NCBI GenBank assembly: GCA_949128015.1
Contig: CASBRC010000467.1
Coordinates: 1-7,312, forward strand
Direction of reading: 5' to 3'
Source of the DNA: Synechococcales cyanobacterium PMM_0003
Lineage (GTDB): Bacteria; Cyanobacteriota; Cyanobacteriia; Pseudanabaenales; Pseudanabaenaceae
DNA length: 7,312 nt
In this document: positions 1 to 5,858 of the stretch, one piece after another
Layout: each line of letters opens with the position of its first letter
How positions within the stretch are numbered: position 1 is the stretch's first letter
Notes under the pieces: generated by a model
The model's input: only the letters and a program-made list of their open reading frames with translations
Database searches by the model: none
What the model was told of the DNA's origin: nothing
Program-made: the position numbers and the translations under genes

Positions 1-1364
1 ATATTTTTCTTTTCTACCTCCTCCGTGACATTGAGAGCCAAGATTTTGGCGGTGGACAGTAACACAAGGCGGCGAAGTGTCTTTTCTGCCTCGCTCTTAG
101 TTGATCCGTAAACTGCCATCTGTCTACCATTATCCAGATGAGCCGTAGCACGGAATTTTCCCCAAGTATAAGGCTTTGCAGCAAGCTTTATTTTGCTCCA
201 AGTTAGCCCCACATCAGCATCAGGGATAGTTACCTCAAATTGCTTGGCAATTTTCCCATTAGGCATTTTCCAAGGTGGCTCTTTCTTCTCTCTGAAAATA
301 ATTACTAGTTGTCTCCGCAGAGGTTTAGCGCTTAAATGATCTTCGGCTGGCATTCCTACGATTTGCCCAACATCGCGATTAGCAATTAATCGGTAATTAT
401 TGAGGGTAGACATAGTTTCAGTTTCTAGATCATTTCCACCAGCACTTAAGAGCATTTTTTCTTCTGTTCGGCGCTTGTCTGGAGTTAATCGGATTGTTCT
501 ACGCTTGCCTTGGCTTTGTTCGTTTGCCCTTTTTGCCTGTGCATAAGCCGCATCAACTTCACTTGCAACAATATACCCAGCCTCGGTAAATGAGTCCCAT
601 GCCTCTTCTAAAAAGCTATCGACAAATGCTCTAAGTTTCTTATTCTGAATACTTTCGACAAATTCCTCCATCTTTGAATTGAAAGATATTTGCGGCGCTC
701 CTTCATTAGCCCAATTATTTTTAATAAAGTCTGCTGTCCCTTTTCCATAAATGCTCGTCAGGATATTATTAGGGATTGATTTTAGGAGTTTTCTATAATT
801 TATATAGGCGCTAATCATAGCTGTATTGCCTATAGCTCCAAAAGTCTGAAGGACTGCATTACCTAGCCCTCTTGAAACCTCTTCAAATGCCTCCGCGCCC
901 ACTCTTGAAGCAACCGTTTTTGCTAAAGTTGCTCCACCAATCACAGGGCAAAGAAAACTAATTCCATATCCAACCCCAATCCCTGCTAACCATCCAGCGC
1001 TTTGCCCTAGCGCTGAACCCCAAACACTAGCAATCCTTACGTTTTGGCTTTCCATCAGAAGCTCTAATTCTTTATCAGATGCATTCCAATTAAAGGATTT
1101 TATTTGTTCAACCCGTCCGATCAGCCAACTATAGATACCAGTCGCAAGCCCTCCACCAGCCCAGCCCAACACGTTAAGCGCTCCTGAGAGAAATCCAGTT
1201 AGCCCAGAGTTATTGAAAAAGTCTCCAACTCGATCGAGAACATTCTTTCCCTCGGTGCGAGTAATTGCATGTTTTAAGTCAAGAGATCGCTTTTTTTTGT
1301 CTGGGGCGATTTTCTCTCTTATCTTGCGGCTAGATAGTAATTCTTTTACTAATTTAAGCTTCAT
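1..1364 (-). CDS. Large glycine-rich, partly hydrophobic protein of unknown function (partial, C-terminus outside window)
   Basis: An open frame runs on the minus strand from ATG at 1364-1362 to the left edge, giving 454 complete codons with no stop. The ATG overlaps the TGA of the upstream 617-residue gene (ATGA), and a G-rich stretch (GGGGG) lies just before it, so coupled translation is likely. The N-terminus (residues 1-45) is very basic. Residues about 54-84 and 112-150 are glycine/alanine-rich and hydrophobic (for example WAGGGLATGIYSWLIG and GWLAGIGVGYGISFLCPVIGG), so they could be membrane-inserting or tightly packed helices. Residues about 225-300 are charged and helical-looking. Residues about 320-450 look like a mixed alpha/beta domain. 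There is no classical signal peptide. I do not recognise the family. Its place at the end of the leftward operon suggests it acts with the 617- and 270-residue proteins. A membrane-interacting or DNA-delivery structural protein is one possibility, but that is inference only. Confidence 0.85.
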   Translation of the reverse strand, partial: MKLKLVKELLSSRKIREKIAPDKKKRSLDLKHAITRTEGKNVLDRVGDFFNNSGLTGFLSGALNVLGWAGGGLATGIYSWLIGRVEQIKSFNWNASDKELELLMESQNVRIASVWGSALGQSAGWLAGIGVGYGISFLCPVIGGATLAKTVASRVGAEAFEEVSRGLGNAVLQTFGAIGNTAMISAYINYRKLLKSIPNNILTSIYGKGTADFIKNNWANEGAPQISFNSKMEEFVESIQNKKLRAFVDSFLEEAWDSFTEAGYIVASEVDAAYAQAKRANEQSQGKRRTIRLTPDKRRTEEKMLLSAGGNDLETETMSTLNNYRLIANRDVGQIVGMPAEDHLSAKPLRRQLVIIFREKKEPPWKMPNGKIAKQFEVTIPDADVGLTWSKIKLAAKPYTWGKFRATAHLDNGRQMAVYGSTKSEAEKTLRRLVLLSTAKILALNVTEEVEKKN

Positions 1365-3214
1365 TGCGCCCCCGTATTAGGTGGGGTTATGTCCCTAATA
1401 ATTGGTTTGTCTTGAGAGTCTTTGTTAAACCGTGACTCTGGATCATTCATCTCCTTAATAAATGCCTCAAATTTCTTCTCTTGAGCCTTTTCATCGTTGT
1501 TCATTGATGTTAGCTCCCTATTTAGTTCTTTCTGCTGATTTTTACCTCTAAAAAATACCGCTTTGATAATCCCTGCGGAAAACATTAGCTTTTGCAAAAA
1601 GCCTACAACTGTCTCTTTGTCCTCGATTTGCCATCCTTGGACATATCCTTTTACGGTTTTCAACAGTTTCTCAAGTACGATCGGCTCTTTCGATCGGGGA
1701 TCTAAATTTGCATTAGCAAAATCAAAAGTATATTGCAATTCTCTGGGCTTGTAATTGCCTTTATATCCTAGAAATGTTGCGTTTGCTCTCGCATAATCTT
1801 GAGTCACGATCGCCGCGTTTTTGGTTGCGATGGTTTCAGCAGCAAGCCTCAAAAGCATGTTTAGCTCTACTTCTTGGTTTACTGAGCTTTTCATCGTCAG
1901 CCCATAAATTTCTGCGATCGCTTCGGCTATGTTTGGTAATTGGATTGTTTTCTTTTGATCGCCCTCTGTGATTGGATCGATGTCTTTAATCTCAATATCA
2001 ATAGGAAATTCACCCACAAGCCCATCAATTTGTTTTGTTAGCCAAAACAAATATTCTGCGTTAGATTCAGCCTTATATACTTTCCCAGTCCCAGTCCCAG
2101 TCAGCAAGCTTTCAGGCACCTCGATCGGATAACTATTTGTCCCCAGTCGTTTAGCGATAGTGTTGACGATCGCAGTCACACTATCGTCACCAATCCCAAC
2201 AGCCGCATTAAGCGCTTTTTCAAGTTTCCCAGTCCCTAAAGCCTTTTTGATGGTTTTAATCTCTTTGAGTAGCTTTATCGTATTTTCAGACGCATCTTTA
2301 CACTCATTGCAGCACATGTCATTTCCTCCTACTTTGAATCCTCGATCTGTTGCGTCGGTGTGTTCCTGTTGTCCATTTCTATTCCTTCTTTCCGAAACAT
2401 CCGTAATGGGCGGCGGTGGCTTTATCGGTGGTGGTGGTGGGCAAACATCCCCCCCCCGCTTAAAAGTTTGGTAGGAAAATCCGACTCCAGCCGTTGTGCC
2501 TAAAAACCCCCCAGTATCAGGATTATAAATAAATTCAGTCCCTGTCCAACTGTAACTACTATAAATATAAGAAGTAAACCGAACTATCCCAGTAGTGGTT
2601 ATTGTTCCTAGCCTATGATTTACTGTGGACGAACCCCTAGAAGGCATTGATATTGAACCATTTGGAGTTTTTTCGACTGTTCTTTGATATATTCTTTCTT
2701 GCCTTCTTTGTGCCTGATTTTCTGCATTAATAGAGGCATGAATGATACTTAATTGCTGTGCACATTCTGGAGAAGTGTTTTTATCTGGTTGGACATTCTC
2801 ATCTAAATCATCTGGTATCTCGCTTGGTTGTTGCACCTGGGGGGAATCCCCACAATTAGGATCGCGGTAGCAGATGACTTGAGGCGTTGCCATCAGCCAC
2901 AAAATGACAGGATATAGATAGACGCAAGTCTCACAGCCATTTGTTTTTATTTCTGGCGTGACTCCAAAAGGCGATCCCAGTCTGAAAGGAATTTCTCCGC
3001 AGTAGGGAGATGCGGGATATCTTGCACAATCACGCGGATCGGCTGGATCTGCGCCGACTGACCATGAGAAATCATCATTAATTGGCGTGAGAATTGGCGC
3101 GACGGGTAGATCGTAATCTTCAAAAGGAAGCTCAAACGGATTATAACTTTTGCCTCCGCCTGTATCGCGGGGCATTTTAAAATTTCTTCCACCAACCCGC
3201 GCAGCGCCTCTCAT
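1361..3214 (-). CDS. 617-residue cysteine- and proline-rich protein of unknown function, possible structural protein
   Basis: Not recognised as a named family. The N-terminal part (1-120) is rich in Pro, Asp and Cys, with C63, C72, C94-x-x-C97, C115 and C121, and a hydrophobic stretch at about 98-116 that is short for a membrane span. Residues 150-180 look helical and polar. Residues 190-252 are Ser/Thr/Gly/aromatic-rich and probably beta. A proline linker follows at 258-270 (CPPPPPIKPPPPI). A second Cys cluster (C301, C302, C305) opens a largely helical C-terminal half, 303-600, with a charged coiled-coil-like end at about 555-590. The start at 3214 overlaps the preceding stop (TAATG) and follows a run of six G. 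An internal ATG at codon 14 (3175) has GGAAG about 10 bases upstream and could be the true start. The stop overlaps the next gene (ATGA). Coding-strand G9 at 2457-2449 could slip. The layout of separate N-terminal, beta and helical regions joined by a proline hinge suits a virion spike or surface protein, but this is inference. Confidence 0.88.
   Translation of the reverse strand: MRGAARVGGRNFKMPRDTGGGKSYNPFELPFEDYDLPVAPILTPINDDFSWSVGADPADPRDCARYPASPYCGEIPFRLGSPFGVTPEIKTNGCETCVYLYPVILWLMATPQVICYRDPNCGDSPQVQQPSEIPDDLDENVQPDKNTSPECAQQLSIIHASINAENQAQRRQERIYQRTVEKTPNGSISMPSRGSSTVNHRLGTITTTGIVRFTSYIYSSYSWTGTEFIYNPDTGGFLGTTAGVGFSYQTFKRGGDVCPPPPPIKPPPPITDVSERRNRNGQQEHTDATDRGFKVGGNDMCCNECKDASENTIKLLKEIKTIKKALGTGKLEKALNAAVGIGDDSVTAIVNTIAKRLGTNSYPIEVPESLLTGTGTGKVYKAESNAEYLFWLTKQIDGLVGEFPIDIEIKDIDPITEGDQKKTIQLPNIAEAIAEIYGLTMKSSVNQEVELNMLLRLAAETIATKNAAIVTQDYARANATFLGYKGNYKPRELQYTFDFANANLDPRSKEPIVLEKLLKTVKGYVQGWQIEDKETVVGFLQKLMFSAGIIKAVFFRGKNQQKELNRELTSMNNDEKAQEKKFEAFIKEMNDPESRFNKDSQDKPIIRDITPPNTGAQ
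2084..2101. repeat. Hexanucleotide CCCAGT, three tandem copies
   Basis: Three exact tandem copies of CCCAGT lie inside the 617-residue gene. On the coding strand they encode the Thr-Gly repeat at residues 372-377, just before Lys378. Because the unit is 6 bp, gain or loss of a copy would keep the frame. A related GTGK peptide occurs earlier in the same protein at about residues 327-330. Confidence 0.8.
2449..2457. repeat. Homopolymer C9 (G9 on coding strand) inside the 617-residue gene
   Basis: Nine consecutive C on the plus strand read as G9 on the coding strand and cover codons 253-255 and the first base of codon 256, directly before the proline-rich linker. Runs of this length are prone to slipped-strand indels, and any change not a multiple of three would cut off the C-terminal half of the protein. 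In this copy the frame is intact. Confidence 0.85.
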
Positions 3215-3399
3215 TACAAAAAGCCCCCCTGTTTAGGTTGGATAATCATGTAGGTTTCGAGCTTTTCATGATCGATAAATCTGAGGGCGATTAATTCTGC
3301 CTCAATGCGCCCACACTTATAGGGCAATTCGATCGCCTGAATTTCCTTTTGAGCATTACTGCGATTTGTGGGCATAAACCAAGAATCTAGATCGAACAT
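3214..3399 (-). CDS. Small 61-residue protein of unknown function
   Basis: A short gene in the leftward operon. It starts two bases after the stop of the 270-residue gene (TAA-TT-ATG), with GAGG about 10 bases upstream as a plausible ribosome binding site. Its own TAA shares a base with the ATG of the 617-residue gene (TAATG). The product is compact, with an amphipathic mixed alpha/beta pattern, one cysteine (C29), no signal peptide and no membrane span. The tight fit between two larger genes is the main evidence that it is real. The family is not recognised. Conserved small genes in such positions often encode connectors or accessory structural proteins, but nothing in the sequence proves that here. 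Confidence 0.75.
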   Translation of the reverse strand: MFDLDSWFMPTNRSNAQKEIQAIELPYKCGRIEAELIALRFIDHEKLETYMIIQPKQGGFL

Positions 3400-3401
3400 A
3401 A

Positions 3402-4214
3402 TTAGACCGCCTCTATTCCAGTAATGACAGCAGGGTTAGCCGATATCGCAGAGATAGCGCCGCGATATAAGTTTGAGAGATTTATTTCGTAGCTACCGCC
3501 TCCACGCATGAGGGTAAGCCCTTGCCCTAGGCTAGCCATACCCCCATAGTTTAAAAATACTTCATTAGTTAGTGAAGTATTGATAATCGTGGCTTGCAAT
3601 CTGTTCGGGTTCGCGGGGAGAATTAATTGAGATGCGCTGTTAGTCTGCCAACTATGGGGAGTTGCAAAGCTGATTTCTTTAGCATCAGTGGGGAGTGTGG
3701 TGATTTCTTCGCGGACACTGCCGTAAATAGTTATCCGATCCTGCCCTTCTAATAGCCCGTATCCAGCATCAGTTATTCGTGCAGCTAGGACACAATCATT
3801 TGATGTGTCGAAGCTCATGTTATCGGTCAGATATGGAAGCAGATTTACCTGATAGTACGGTAATCGGTTTAGCAATGAAATATCGAAAAGCGGCTGCCAG
3901 TCTACATGGGCTGTTTTCAAATAGAAAGATATTTGCTTCCTAGCCGATCGCCATTCCATATCGCGCAGCGCAGTTAGGCGCTCTGTCCTTGATGCGTCTG
4001 CTTCTAGGTTTGGCAACACGCTTTCTTGGATTGAGTTGATGTCAACTTTCATCCGTAGACTCGTGATAAATCCATAAAATCGCAGTGTCTGAACGCGATC
4101 ATATGGCGAAATAGCCGATGGTAAATAGAGGATTCTTAACCCGTCGGTGTCTGCATTGCCATAGGCTGAGAGGATTTGCTGTGTACGAGAGAAGGTTTGT
4201 TGGAGTTCGCTCAT
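3402..4214 (-). CDS. 270-residue protein with a C-terminal phage-type beta-rich module
   Basis: The N-terminal two thirds (1-195) are not recognised. Residues 1-20 and 75-100 look helical (the latter Arg-rich), and residues 105-175 look like alternating beta strands. The C-terminal module, residues about 196-270, has the pattern LPANPNR, hydrophobic strand, IINTS, then NYGG, a glycine turn (MRGGGSYEI) and a closing NLYRGAISAI. From memory, this ANP-R / N-x-G / LxPGGSxE / YxGxIxAI arrangement recurs as a small beta-sandwich domain in phage and prophage structural or fibre-like proteins and in uncharacterised bacterial proteins; I could not run a search. The start is ATG overlapping the TGA of the upstream HTH-like gene (ATGA), with no clear Shine-Dalgarno, so coupling is likely. 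No signal peptide or membrane span is visible. Likely role: virion or surface structural component (inference). Confidence 0.87.
   Translation of the reverse strand: MSELQQTFSRTQQILSAYGNADTDGLRILYLPSAISPYDRVQTLRFYGFITSLRMKVDINSIQESVLPNLEADASRTERLTALRDMEWRSARKQISFYLKTAHVDWQPLFDISLLNRLPYYQVNLLPYLTDNMSFDTSNDCVLAARITDAGYGLLEGQDRITIYGSVREEITTLPTDAKEISFATPHSWQTNSASQLILPANPNRLQATIINTSLTNEVFLNYGGMASLGQGLTLMRGGGSYEINLSNLYRGAISAISANPAVITGIEAV
3556..3581. repeat. Perfect inverted repeat, 9-bp arms, 8-bp loop, inside the 270-residue gene
   Basis: AATACTTCA at 3556-3564 is the exact reverse complement of TGAAGTATT at 3573-3581, separated by 8 bases. It lies within the C-terminal module of the 270-residue gene. 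In RNA it would form an AU-rich hairpin on either strand. No U-run follows, so it is not a standard terminator. Confidence 0.6.
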
Positions 4215-4414
4215 TTTTGCTGATTTAGTAAATATTCTCTTTCTTGCATGAGTTGGCTAAGTACCGCACCTTTACTCATATTCAATTCCCTAGCTAGTCG
4301 CTCCAGTAGCCTCCCTCTCGGAGAATACTGGTAATCTCTCCCGAAACGTGTTTTCTTTCGAGAAATTGCGCGTTTGCTGCAAGTTGACAACTTAAAATAT
4401 GCAACTAGTTCCAT
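4211..4414 (-). CDS. Small basic protein with probable helix-turn-helix, putative transcriptional regulator
   Basis: This is the first gene of the leftward operon, 67 residues. The N-terminal half is basic (KRAISRKKTRFGR). Residues about 34-60 read as two helices with a turn: LLERLARELNM, then SKGAVLSQLMQERE. The LARELNMSKGAV pattern resembles an HTH in which the second helix would enter the DNA major groove. A short coiled or ribbon-helix-helix-like domain is an alternative. An in-frame TAA five codons upstream makes this the first possible ATG. No Shine-Dalgarno sequence precedes it, and the candidate -10 box ends only nine bases before the ATG, so the message may be nearly leaderless. Its stop overlaps the ATG of the 270-residue gene. 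It lies next to a palindrome and repeated half-sites in the divergent control region, which it may bind (inference). Confidence 0.7.
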   Translation of the reverse strand: MELVAYFKLSTCSKRAISRKKTRFGRDYQYSPRGRLLERLARELNMSKGAVLSQLMQEREYLLNQQK

Positions 4415-4415
4415 G

Positions 4416-4435
4416 TTTACAAAAATTTACAAAAA
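4416..4435. repeat. Tandem decamer TTTACAAAAA, two exact copies
   Basis: Two perfect adjacent copies of TTTACAAAAA start one base upstream of the HTH-like gene's start codon. The 10-bp period is about one helical turn. The repeat overlaps the candidate -10 box and presumed transcription start of the leftward operon, so it could affect promoter melting, bending or repressor binding. Confidence 0.7.
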
Positions 4436-4452
4436 TAGAATAAACCTTTCAA
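4424..4452 (-). promoter_or_regulatory. Candidate sigma-70-type promoter for the leftward operon
   Basis: On the minus strand, TTGAAA (4452-4447, five of six matches to TTGACA) is followed by a 17-base spacer and TAAATT (4429-4424, four of six matches to TATAAT). Transcription would begin only a few bases before the ATG at 4414, which fits the absence of a ribosome binding site. The region is AT-rich, so a chance match is possible. Confidence 0.35.
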
Positions 4453-4468
4453 AATTCCCAAGTCTTAT

Positions 4469-4491
4469 GAATGAATCCAATGGGTTCATTC
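4469..4491. promoter_or_regulatory. Operator-like palindrome between the divergent operons
   Basis: GAATGAATCC (4469-4478), a 3-base spacer and GGGTTCATTC (4482-4491) form an inverted repeat with nine of ten positions matching. Each half contains TGGRTTYAT. A direct copy, TGGGTTTAT, occurs at 4501-4509, starting 20 bp (about two helical turns) after the right half-site, and a weaker copy (TAGATTCAT) occurs at 4571-4579. It sits upstream of the candidate leftward -35 box. This arrangement is typical of a dimeric regulator's operator. The small HTH-like gene next door is the likely partner (inference). Confidence 0.55.
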
Positions 4492-4609
4492 TAGATCTGG
4501 TGGGTTTATCATAGCATTTTGGTTCTCGGTTAATTGCTACCTGTAGTGTTTGTTTTTTGACTAAATGAGTTAGATTCATAGTGCAAATACTAGATATAGC
4601 GTAGCAATT

Positions 4610-4957
4610 ATGGACTTAACTTTTGGAAACCTAAATACTGCTTTAGGTTCTGTGGGGATCAGCGTTTCTGGTTCGACTGTGAGTTTCGATCTTTTAGCAA
4701 TTATGGGCGAAGCCGCTATTTCGCTATCCGATCAAAAGGTTGCAGAATTTGTCACTAACTTGCTCGATTTAGCTGCTAAGGCTGAGGATACTTACAATCT
4801 GAATCCCGCCAATATTACTAAGCTCAGTAGTTACCCTGAGCCGATTTCGGGTGTCCCTAGCCGTGATATTAATGGGCTTTATTTTGTTGCCGCTACCTAT
4901 TCGTTTAGCAGCAAAGCTCCTTTAAATAAGGCGGCGACGACTGCGGTAACGGCTTAG
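4610..4957 (+). CDS. Small 115-residue protein of unknown function, candidate abundant structural (coat-like) protein
   Basis: This is the first gene of the rightward operon. The ATG at 4610 is the first start after an in-frame TAG at 4571, but no Shine-Dalgarno sequence is visible. The protein has no Cys, Trp or His and is rich in Ala, Ser, Leu and Thr. Residues 1-30 look beta-like (alternating Gly/Val/Ser), residues 40-62 form a probable amphipathic helix (DQKVAEFVTNLLDLAAKAED), and the C-terminal end at 88-115 looks beta followed by an Ala/Thr-rich tail. There is no signal peptide and no clear membrane helix. The simple composition, small size and first-gene position resemble small coat or tube proteins, but I do not recognise the family and this role is inference. 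The following gene begins 59 bases downstream. Confidence 0.8.
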   Translation: MDLTFGNLNTALGSVGISVSGSTVSFDLLAIMGEAAISLSDQKVAEFVTNLLDLAAKAEDTYNLNPANITKLSSYPEPISGVPSRDINGLYFVAATYSFSSKAPLNKAATTAVTA

Positions 4958-5016
4958 ATTTTCCTCAGGGTTTATCCCAAAAGATTCACTATTCAAATTA
5001 GTAACGGTTCAAAATT

Positions 5017-5640
5017 ATGGCTAAACGAAGATTAGTCTCGGTGGATTTTTCTTCCGCCTCCACTTACGCAGGGCTGCATTATGCTTTCAAAACAGGCATT
5101 TCCATAACAGAAAGCACTGCTCTAGGACATTCAGCACTTACCGCTAACTCTCCACTTCAAGGGGTTATTTATCGGGCAAATGCTCCAAAGCCTCCAAAAG
5201 CAACAAAAAGACTTGCAACAGGAGCGACATCAACCAGTTTTATCGACGACGGGGCGTATGTCTCGGCGGCTGCCGCAGGATGGCAACTCATTCCGTCAAC
5301 TAGATCGGGTGGGCGCAGGCGCAAAACTCGGCGGACAACTGTGGTTTATGTCACGGTTAACGGCGTGAAGTATGGTTGGAATATCCGCGATACTCAACTT
5401 GCCAAAGCTCAACCAAGTCTACAAGCGCTTGGAATTAAGGTTGCAACTAAGAGCGATGACATTGTTTTTGGGGCTTCTTTTCCGAAGCCGCCTCAAGTTA
5501 AAATCTTTTTCCCACAGGGCGATGAAGAGCTTTCTCTCTCTACCTTTTTCGATCCTAGTAATGAGTCGTCTTTATCGGCTAATTACGAGACGACTTCAGG
5601 CAAATACACCCTTGACCAGTGGGCAACAGTCGCAACATGA
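5017..5640 (+). CDS. 207-residue basic protein of unknown function, candidate structural or nucleic-acid-binding protein
   Basis: The ATG at 5017 is the first start after an in-frame TAA (5002-5004), and the ribosome binding site is weak or absent. The protein lacks cysteine. It begins with a short basic tip (MAKRRL). Residues 10-90 are Ser/Ala/Thr-rich. A strongly basic patch lies at 96-107 (RSGGRRRKTRRTT). It is followed by a beta-hairpin-like segment (VVYVTVNGVKYGWNI, about 109-123), then an alpha/beta region and a Ser/acidic end. The patch could bind DNA, RNA or the acidic tail of the next gene's product. The family is not recognised. Its stop overlaps the start of the next gene (ATGA at 5637-5640). 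A role in a capsid or nucleoprotein is possible given the context, but is not shown by the sequence. Confidence 0.85.
   Translation: MAKRRLVSVDFSSASTYAGLHYAFKTGISITESTALGHSALTANSPLQGVIYRANAPKPPKATKRLATGATSTSFIDDGAYVSAAAAGWQLIPSTRSGGRRRKTRRTTVVYVTVNGVKYGWNIRDTQLAKAQPSLQALGIKVATKSDDIVFGASFPKPPQVKIFFPQGDEELSLSTFFDPSNESSLSANYETTSGKYTLDQWATVAT
5564..5595 (+). repeat. Inverted repeat near the 3' end of the 207-residue gene
   Basis: AGTCGTCT (5564-5571) pairs exactly with AGACGACT (5588-5595) across a 16-base loop. It ends about 40 bases before the coupled start at 5637. As RNA it could form a stem that slows ribosomes or shields the junction. No U-run follows, so it is not a terminator. Confidence 0.4.
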
Positions 5641-5858
5641 TCGAAAATGATCGGCTTATTCTTTTGCCATCCGATCCAGAGTTCCATCAAATTCTTAATG
5701 GGACTCTCCCTATGGATTTTGATGGCTCTCAATGCGTGGTTCAACGCGCTGGATCGGGCGTACTCGAAACTGTCTCTTGTTTGGATGCGATCGAGTATGC
5801 CTTGGGCGGGGAGTATGACGAGCTAGATGATGAATTTGAGGAAGAGGAAGAAGGGTAA
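5637..5858 (+). CDS. Small 73-residue protein with strongly acidic C-terminal tail
   Basis: The start is set at ATG 5637, which overlaps the upstream TGA (ATGA). A GTG six codons earlier (5619) would also be in frame but lies deeper in the previous gene and has no ribosome site. Residues 1-57 look like a small alpha/beta domain with two cysteines (C33, C48). Residues 58-73 are almost all acidic (GEYDELDDEFEEEEEG). The codons for this tail also supply a purine-rich GAGGAAGAAGGG stretch that serves as the ribosome binding site of the next gene. Acidic tails of this type occur in DNA mimics, chaperone or scaffold proteins and single-stranded-DNA-binding proteins, where they contact basic partners. 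The neighbour's basic patch makes it an obvious partner (inference). The family is not recognised. Confidence 0.8.
   Translation: MIENDRLILLPSDPEFHQILNGTLPMDFDGSQCVVQRAGSGVLETVSCLDAIEYALGGEYDELDDEFEEEEEG

Larger units (their letters stand above)
4415..4609. promoter_or_regulatory. Divergent control region between the two operons
   Basis: These 195 bp, AT-rich and non-coding, separate the two outward-reading gene strings and must hold both promoters. They contain the palindrome at 4469-4491, further TGGRTTYAT-like half-sites at 4501-4509 and 4571-4579, a tandem decamer at 4416-4435 and a candidate leftward promoter at 4424-4452. For the rightward operon only a TTGACT (4557-4562) looks like a -35 box. 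No good -10 lies at the right distance, so that promoter may need an activator or a non-standard sigma factor. Confidence 0.75.

Noticed and set aside
995..1015. Inverted repeat CAGCGCT / AGCGCTG with 7-bp loop in the large glycine-rich gene
   Set aside because: Seven-base arms within coding sequence are common by chance and no context supports a function.
1563..1971. Two short plus-strand frames antisense to the 617-residue gene
   Set aside because: Low-complexity shadow frames with no ribosome sites.
2160..2474. 104-codon plus-strand frame with a glycine-rich end
   Set aside because: It is antisense to the 617-residue gene; the glycine run is the complement of its proline linker codons, and there is no ribosome site or operon context.
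2947..3195. 82-codon alternative frame on the minus strand within the 617-residue gene
   Set aside because: It is out of frame with the coupled gene, with no supporting start signal.
4557..4585. Standard promoter for the rightward operon using TTGACT as -35
   Set aside because: The hexamer 17 bp downstream (AGTGCA) is a poor -10 and alternatives have bad spacing, so only the -35-like element is noted.
4958..5016. Possible terminator or small RNA in the 59-bp gap of the rightward operon
   Set aside because: Only a 3-bp stem (GGG/CCC) and a weak ACTA/TAGT pairing are visible and no U-run follows, so no call is made.
5180..5650. Two successive frames in one alternative plus-strand phase inside the 207-residue gene
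   Set aside because: They are broken by a stop at 5366-5368, have unlikely composition, lack ribosome sites and lie wholly or mostly within a gene with good start and stop coupling.
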